From: Litoditis marina
Lineage: Eukaryota; Nematoda; Chromadorea; Rhabditida; Rhabditidae
Direction: 5' to 3'
DNA: 64,000 bases
NCBI GenBank assembly: GCA_964036275.1
Contig: OZ038440.1
Span: forward strand, 2,418,001 to 2,482,000
Below, piece by piece: positions 57,801-64,000 of this stretch. Numbering within the stretch: position 1 is the stretch's first letter; every line of letters begins with the position of its first letter. Under the pieces are notes generated by a model. It worked only from the letters and a program-made list of their open reading frames with translations. It was not told the DNA's origin and ran no database searches. A program made the translations under genes and the position numbers.

Positions 57801-59780
57801 AGTGAGCACTTTTTCTCATCTCTACGTTTCAAAAATTCTCAAGGTTACTCGGTCTCATTATCGTACTATCCGAAACAAAGAAACGAAACAATACCTCAGT
57901 CACTTCGGCAACGGCTGGCTCAGATTTTACGACAGGAGAAGTTTTTTCGACCTCAGCAGGTTTGGTGACAGCGTCGGCAGGGGCAGTCTGTAATGAAACC
58001 AGTCAAACTTATACAATAACAACTTGTAAACAAACCTCTCAATTGTGGCTCATCGATTATTGAACTTGTTATATTTCTCGTTCTATGGACTATGTAAGTT
58101 TCAAAGAGAATATTTAGAGAGCCTGACTTGGACGCTAGCAGTGTAAAAATTTGCGACTGGTCGGAAAATTTATCAATGGTGAGACTGAAAGTTTCTGATG
58201 AAACTAATAAGCTTTTGATTCGAATAACTATACAATATATGAAACAAACATTCTCGTGTTCGATCGACTTCTCCACCTTGGTGGCAGCGGCCTTCTTGTG
58301 AGCGTCAACTATCTCATCATCTGTCGGAAGAACCTTTGCCTGAAATATGAGCACTTTGTACAATTTTGTTTCAACTCGGAAGTGATAATTGAAAGTTTGC
58401 TTCTTCATGTTCACACCTCCAAAAAATTATATCAAGACAATTGACACAAGCATGCACATTTTTGTTTTCTAGAGTAACTGCATGCGCCGCGCCTAGAAAC
58501 TTTTCGAGATAAGGTTTTACCACAGACGACATATCTGATCAACTAGATTTCGCAATTCAGAAGAAATTTCTCTCATACACTAGCTACAAACTCTAGAAAG
58601 CTTAATGATTTGAATTACACTCTCTCAATGATAGTCGGAGAACCAACGGCTGGAAGTAATTCAAGCCAGATAGAATAAATTAGAATAGAACAGAACTTAT
58701 TCGCGACTAAACACGTGACTTTCCACATAATATGTGACACTCAATAGGGTAATGGGAGAGAAAAGTTGAAATTGAAAGGGTACCAATGAAGTGTATCGGT
58801 CAACCATTCATTGAACAGTATCTCAAATATGTCTCCTCGTTGTGCTCGTAGTAGTTTAGCCCAGTAATCTTAGATCAAGATTAGAAAACATGGTACTGAA
58901 TTGAGATCAAACTACAACAATGATCCGGTCAATCAATATCCATACCTCTGCTCTTTTCCTGCGGACATGCGTGTCTTCAGTAAGGGCGGGCTCCGTAGTG
59001 GTTGCAGGATTGGATACGGTCGAGCCATTCACAGATTCGGTAGTGTTTGTGATCTGAACGAGCGTGAAGATTGAGATATTCGTCGATTGGCTCTAAATTA
59101 TTATCTAAAATATTCGCAGTTTTTTCGTTCAGTGGCTAAAGGTCATATTCACTAAGTGATGCATTTTACTCACGACCTTATAAGGAAAAGAGGAGATAAT
59201 GCCAAAAAAAGCATATGAAGACTTTTCTTCAAATTATCAAACACGCCATGATTAATAAACACCTACTTGTGTGTCGTTATGTTCAGTTTTGACAGCAACA
59301 TTGTAGGTGAACACAGTACGGGCCAGGAACTGGTGACAACCTTCCATACTTTTCTGGAAAAGAGAAAAGAATAACAAAATATCCACCTTCTACTTGGTAC
59401 ACAGACTCAAAATCAACATTAGGACAGGCAACAAAACCGCGAAATGAGCTATTAATCCTAGACGATAAAATCCTAGCTAAATAAGTTAGACGAAAATCGG
59501 CAGTCAAGGAATCAGGAAACAAAGTCCTTTTTTGTATTTTTAAACAGAGAGAGAGACCTCTACTGACAACTGGGAGAGAAATGAAAACAGAGAAGAAGAT
59601 AAAGAGATACAGATACAGCAAAAAGAGAGAGAGTGAGATAAGTAGAGGGAGAAATTAGAAGAGGTAACTCACCAGACTAGCATGATGAATTTCACAGAGT
59701 CGATCCGTGCCCAGAATCAAATAGATGACCAGTGAAGCAGCCAATATCTGCCCCACTTTTTGCAGAAAGTACACTCTCAT
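54806..59780 (-). CDS. Novel His/Glu-rich multi-pass membrane protein, 13 exons
   Basis: Exons (minus): 59673-59780, 59267-59353, 58946-59053, 58250-58339, 57895-57987, 57594-57626, 57414-57488, 57089-57163, 56508-56903, 56089-56241, 55684-55833, 55323-55424, 54806-54877; 513 aa, every intron in phase 0. The N-terminal TM is VGQILAASLVIYLILG (about 9-24). Residues 66-355 are low-complexity, rich in Ala, Glu, Lys and Thr, one small module per exon, with a His-rich run (HEHEHDHHHG, HDHHHDHDHHSHGDHKHE, about 273-325) that could bind metal. The C-terminus has three hydrophobic segments: TPVIFLLISIVLLVLNI (about 378), LIHLIMWGISAVCLMLF (about 414) and LICVLMCFVFVLETY (about 457). It ends YHQDTIEGPITTV. 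ATG follows directly after a TTTTTTTTCAG acceptor, which suggests trans-splicing. AATAAA at 54793-54798. The family is not recognised; the model could be two genes, but the phases join cleanly. Confidence 0.75.
54951..55075. mobile_element. MITE copy (GGACGATTATGTGG ends) in the last intron
   Basis: Second copy of the 47608-47731 element with a degraded right arm, in the intron between exons 55323-55424 and 54806-54877. Confidence 0.55.
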
Positions 59781-60908
59781 CTGAAAAAAAAGTTTTTTGC
59801 AAAAAAAAAGTTAATATTTCACAAAGTAATGTCATTATCAATGAACTCTGGCGAGAATGTAGTTTTCTAAACTGAGTTATTCCAAACTTAAGCCTACATT
59901 TGTGTGGCATTAACCGAAAAATTAGAGTTTTACCGACAATCATCACTAAATGAGTAATAAAACGATTGACATGATGACTCTCACAGTTATTTGGTAAAAG
60001 AAACATACTTATAGCGTTTTTCAAAGCTAAAACAGTTAAAATATTTATACCCTAAAACGTTTAGTGGGGCTATGACTTTCTATAGGTTTTAAACTATAAA
60101 AATGGAAACGATGTTAGCTGAGTGAAATGTAACAAAGTTCTCGAACAGAGAATGAAAAGAAACGAACCTTCTTTTGCCTTCAATTGAACGAAAATGAGTG
60201 AACACGTTGGCAGAGTTTCATAACGTGTTTGCAATACTGGCGCGTATTCTAATGAACGAACATGTTTCACGTAGGAAATTTGCATGGTCGGTGCTCATGG
60301 TCACGTAGTTTGTAGTAATAAATCCTCTCATTCTAATCCTAAATACTTATTTGGAAACGTGCCAGGATAATGTTTTAATTATCATGTTTTACTTTTTATT
60401 AACTAGTTGAAATTTCACAACTACTTGGCACTTATTATATGCGATATAGGTAGGGTGAATATCTAGAAACATATGTGAAAAAGTTCTCGGAAACATGTAT
60501 CCTGAAGTTTATCGGCACACTGCTCACCACGTATAAAATGTGAGGACTATGCTGGAGATGTCTGCTACGCATCATTTTAGTGATAAACATAGTTTTTAAG
60601 CTCACGTTCATTCAATCAAAGACTGGCTCTGAAAAAGAGCTACTATTGCTGGAGCAGGGTAAAATACACAAGAACATACAAGATGAACTGAGAGGATGAT
60701 CCATTTAAATCTTTTAAAACCTTCGGTATTTGTAGGCAAACATTTTTCCCTATTCAAACTTATAAAATTAAAAATATTGAACAACAAAAAACTAGAAAAA
60801 ACAACTGAGGTGAATCACATTGGTGATATAGTTATTGTTTGATGAATTCTGAATCTGGAATGCGAGATTCTGACTTTTTACTAGGAACAGGGGAAAGTAT
60901 ATAAACGG
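59781..60908. other. Intergenic region; probable promoter of the 54.8-59.8 kb gene
   Basis: AT-rich, with no supported coding sequence on either strand. It separates the trans-splice-like acceptor before 59780 from the poly(A) signal of the vWA gene (60909-60914). Confidence 0.4.
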
Positions 60909-60929
60909 TTTATTGAACGACACGCCAAT

Positions 60930-63900
60930 TTATCCGCTATGTGTGATGCTAGAGGATGCGTCACAGACTCGCTTCATCACATTCTTCATATGAGTTCTGC
61001 CCAGCATCTGAAATTGTGAAATCTGAATCAAGAACTGCCGAATAGGAAAACTATAAGGTAGATTCTAGTTTGATCTCATTGCTTTTCGAACGAAATTTGC
61101 AAAACATGGCCCGTAACGAGATTAAACTACAACAAATCATTGAATCATTCCTGTGACAAATAATTGTTGTTTACTCGAAGTTTTGTTTCATAACACATGT
61201 AATTTTGAATTGAACTTAACCAAACTGCATACCGAAATTCCCTGATGATATGCAAAGTAGTCCTTCTCAGCATCTTCTAGCCATCCTTTCATATGAGCGG
61301 ACCCGTCGTTGATGTACTGGCCAATACCGACTGCAAGGACAGTGGTTCCCTTCGAACTCAGCTGAAAAATCCTAATAAATGTCATGTAACATATACTTGT
61401 ACATGTACATATATGTTGAATAATCGGACAAAAAATTGAAAAATCAAGTACCGAATTTTTCAAATTCCCGTGTTTACAAGTTTCTGAATGAGTGGAGCCT
61501 TCGAGAATCGAGTGTTCTTGGTTTGTCTAAAGTCGCTGTGAGTTGACGAATCTGTTGTTGTTGCTCTCACAGCGAACAACTTAATTGAAGGGTATACTTG
61601 CCTTTTTAGCCGCTTGCTTCGTGAGTTGGTCCGATTCAGCTTTTGTTTTCCTAAAGATGTTCGGGACACCGTCAGTTATCAATATCACCACCTTTCTAGC
61701 GTTTGAATCACCCTGTAACAATTAAATGTATATTTGTTATTGCGAGAACTGAACCTCATGAAATTCTCATCGAGAGTGTTGTGTGTTTGCTGCAATTAAA
61801 TCGCGCGCAGCGCGGAGCGCTGCGCAGATTAGTTTTTGATCAGAACATTGCGGACTTTCAGAAGTGGTTTAATGCCATTTTCTCAAAAACACCTGAACGG
61901 GTTTTTGAGATTTTGATAGAGATAGATAGAGGAGGAAAGGCTCTATCACTGAGCTATTTGATATTTAATGTGCGACTAGTGATCTACAGTTATTCTCAAA
62001 ATTGTCTCGCAGGCCGCGGCGGCCGCAAAACCGACGAATTCAACCTATTCGTCTGAAATTTGGAATATAGTTAGAAACAGCAGAGTTGTGTGTAAATCTG
62101 AAATCTTGGACCAATCGGTGAACATAGAGCCATTGTATGGCCCTGGAAACATTGCTCTTAGCTGTTTTGACAATTACTTCTAGATGTGTGGAGTGTGAGC
62201 AGTGAGCTGTTGCTTCGCTTTTTTGTAGTTTGAATAGATTAAAATATATTAGAAAAGCAATTGTGCTAATCTATAGAGATCCTGACCCCATAAAAAGGTT
62301 AATCGAACCAAAACAAAAATGCTATCCGTGAAAGGACTCGAACCCTCGGCCTACTGGACTGTGGTGCGCTGCTCTGCCGACTGAGCGAAATCGCAACAAA
62401 GAATAAGAAATGAACGGCGCAACACGTGCGCTACCCGAAATCAAGGATTGATCACGGTTTCTGAGAGAATGCTTACTAAACAAACTTGTAACGCAGTTTT
62501 TGTATTTCAAACATCGAATTAGTGTGTGTGAATAGATTAAAATATATTGGAAAAGCAATTGTGCTAATCTGTAGAGATCCTGACGCTGCCCGAAATCACG
62601 GATTGATTATGGTCCCAGGTAGACATAGAAAAGAAACCGAACTTGTAACGCAGTTCATGCTTTACAAATCAAGAAAGTTTCACCTGTTGAGTTGAATAAA
62701 CTTTCAAAAAGCAATAGTGATGAGATGTCTTCATTTCATATCTATTAATTCATTATTTCCTTCGGAAATATAGAAAAAGAGGTCAATTTGTATAAAAAAA
62801 CCAATGTAAAGTGAAAAACGATTAGCTTTTGAGATTGAACTGCATGGAATGTAGAAAAAGAGGTCAATAACTTGAGAGGGAAATGAAAAATCTAATTTTG
62901 CAATTTTCATGATCATCCTGGCAAACTCAATCAGAAAATAAGTGCTCAACCTTTGCGAACATTCCGCTAACACTAAAAACCTATCTGAAACAAAAATTAG
63001 CTTTACTGTCAATCAATCGCACAGTCACGTGAAACATGTTAAACACAGCAGAACTCACAAACGTGAAGAGAAAGACAAATAAAAATACGAAAGTCATATG
63101 TTGAATAAATCTATTCTATTCTATTCTATTAAAGTGCACCATTCTTCATTAGAATGCTAACTTCACGTTAATATTCAATTCACTAGTATATTGTGTTCTG
63201 TTAACAGTTTCGAATCAGTTAACAGTGGTGAGAAATTATCATATTCGGACGTTTCAGCTAATGTTTGTTTACTGCAAGTTCGTTTTCAGAAGAAAACCAA
63301 AATGTTTTTGACTCATGAAATTTGCGAGATTAGATTTTTCATTTCCCTCTCGAGTTGTTGACCTCCTTTTCTACATTCCATGCAGTTCAATCTCAAAAGC
63401 TAATCGTTTTTCATTTTACATTTGTATTTTTTATACAAATTGTTTTACGGTTAATATCACGGTATCGGGAGACATAAATATTAGACAATCAATAATGTAC
63501 TACTGTAAATTTTGTTTCATATGTTCAATCTAGCCGAAAGGTGAATCGTTAGCACTGTGAACCTGATTTCAAAATGTTTGTTGAGGAGGTGTTCAATTGT
63601 CCATTTTGTTCCCGTTTCGTCGTTTTCTTTCCAGTTCTGTGGCCGTATTTTGTAAGCTCAAATAGCCGGGTAAGCTATTTGAGAAAAATCAAATAGTTTA
63701 TTACAAACTACTTCTCACTTGCTTAGATATTTACCTTTCTTGTATGTGAAACTGGCAAACCTGCGCTTAAATACCAGAAAGTTTAACAAAATTTTCGTAA
63801 ACTGAATTAAAACTTGGTCATTTAAATTTTGCTCAAGAGCTTACCCGCCTATATGAGCCTACAAAATACGGCCACTGGTACTTACATTAAGCATCGTGCC

Positions 63901-64000
63901 GGCCGTGTTGAAAGCGGCGGCGGTGTTAGTCTGACCGTTGTCGTGTTCCGTTGGAACCCCAGCGATGAAGTCCTTCTCAGTCCAGCCACTTTTCAACCAA
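60930..64000 (-). CDS. von Willebrand factor A domain protein, 3' part
   Basis: Partial at the right edge. Exons (minus): 63886-64000 and beyond (KSGWTEKDFIAGV, GQTNTAAAFNTAGTMLN), 61602-61712 (RKVVILITDGVPNIFRKTKA), 61233-61361 (TTVLAVGIGQYINDG, LEDAEKDYFAYHQGIS) and 60930-61007 (HMKNVMKRVCDASSSITHSG, stop). These are the second half of a vWA domain: the GQTNT threonine and the ITDG aspartate belong to the metal-binding MIDAS; the DxSxS part would lie outside the window. All joints are phase 0. The intron after 61602 starts with GCAAGT, a GC donor in strong context. AATAAA at 60909-60914. Nematode vWA domains occur in secreted proteins, some with C-type lectin domains; whether one is present here cannot be seen. 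Confidence 0.8.
61795..62165. repeat. Dispersed repeat with GCGCAGCGCGGAGCGCT palindrome
   Basis: The CGCGCAGCGCGGAGCGCTGC motif also occurs near 20730, 42215, 51128 and 54062 (the latter ones at the ends of the TTGGCGCC elements). The following TTTTTGATCAGAACATTGCG stretch has no gene. Intronic in the vWA gene. Confidence 0.4.
62228..62585. repeat. Direct repeats flanking a tRNA-like segment
   Basis: GAATAGATTAAAATATATTA... to ...GAGATCCTGAC (about 55 bp) occurs at 62231 and again at 62529. Between them the minus strand carries a tRNA-like sequence with A box (TCGCTCAGTCGGCAGAGC) and B box (GGGTTCGAGTCC). The acceptor ends do not pair, so it is probably a tRNA pseudogene or SINE. Confidence 0.45.
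62781..63448. mobile_element. Foldback element with ~140-bp inverted arms
   Basis: The arms contain CAATTTGTATAAAAAA...AACGATTAGCTTTTGAGATT...GCATGGAATGTAGAAAA at the left and the inverted copy at the right. The centre carries the dispersed CACGTGAAACATG repeat. A half copy is at 25200-25565. Intronic in the vWA gene. Confidence 0.7.
63641..63877. mobile_element. MITE with GGCCGTATTTTGTAAGCTCA ends
   Basis: About 237 bp, GGCCGTATTTTGTAAGCTCA at the left and the inverted TGAGCCTACAAAATACGGCC at the right, then AGCTTACCCG-type inner match. Ends 8 bp from the vWA exon donor at 63885. Confidence 0.65.

Noticed and set aside
62320..62395. Functional tRNA gene on the minus strand
   Set aside because: A and B boxes are present, but the acceptor stem does not pair and the anticodon arm is not convincing.
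1..64000. CRISPR arrays, operons of bacterial type, rRNA genes
   Set aside because: None seen; intron-containing genes and transposon content show a nematode nuclear region.

Overview
The window looks like a piece of a nuclear chromosome from a Caenorhabditis-like nematode. The evidence is short TTTCAG-type introns, compact multi-exon genes, tandem secreted C-type lectin (clec) genes, a chemoreceptor of the nematode serpentine superfamily, and many small inverted-repeat transposons. All gene models are hand-spliced from the sequence by checking donor and acceptor sites, reading-frame phase and agreement between paralogues. No database was searched, so family names rest on motifs and gene symbols are left empty.

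Positions 1-38.7 kb, minus strand: a head-to-tail array of one large clec gene type. The complete unit has 19 exons: a 5-codon first exon, a signal peptide, two C-type lectin domains each built from a four-exon cassette, a proline-rich linker, a cysteine-containing module of unknown type, a divergent third lectin domain, and a last exon holding essentially only the stop codon. Copies at 29633-38724 and 18551-28260 are open throughout. The copy at 6011-14133 has every splice site but an in-frame TGA in its second lectin domain. The leftmost copy starts at 5565 and runs off the left edge. Remnants of a fifth copy lie at 49.1-49.5 kb and 54.2-54.6 kb. A LINE with a long ORF2 (14.4-17.6 kb) inserted between two alternative first exons of the third copy.

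Positions 39.7-59.8 kb, minus strand: a gene at 54806-59780 (13 exons, every intron in phase 0) encodes a histidine/glutamate-rich membrane protein that I do not recognise. A truncated, nonsense-mutated copy of its 3' half lies at 39688-41002. Between them is an intact nine-exon seven-transmembrane chemoreceptor gene (42015-46709), most like class sri/srh, whose last intron holds a TTGGCGCC-rich repeat and a foldback transposon. Positions 46.7-54.8 kb are mostly repeats, with a 626-bp direct duplication and a few orphan coding-like exons.

Positions 60.9-64 kb, minus strand: the 3' part of a von Willebrand factor A domain gene, with one intron that appears to use a GC donor; it continues past the right edge.

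The lectins and the vWA protein are likely secreted or surface proteins of the kind nematodes expand for gut, immune or environmental interaction. That role is inferred from family knowledge and not shown by the sequence.
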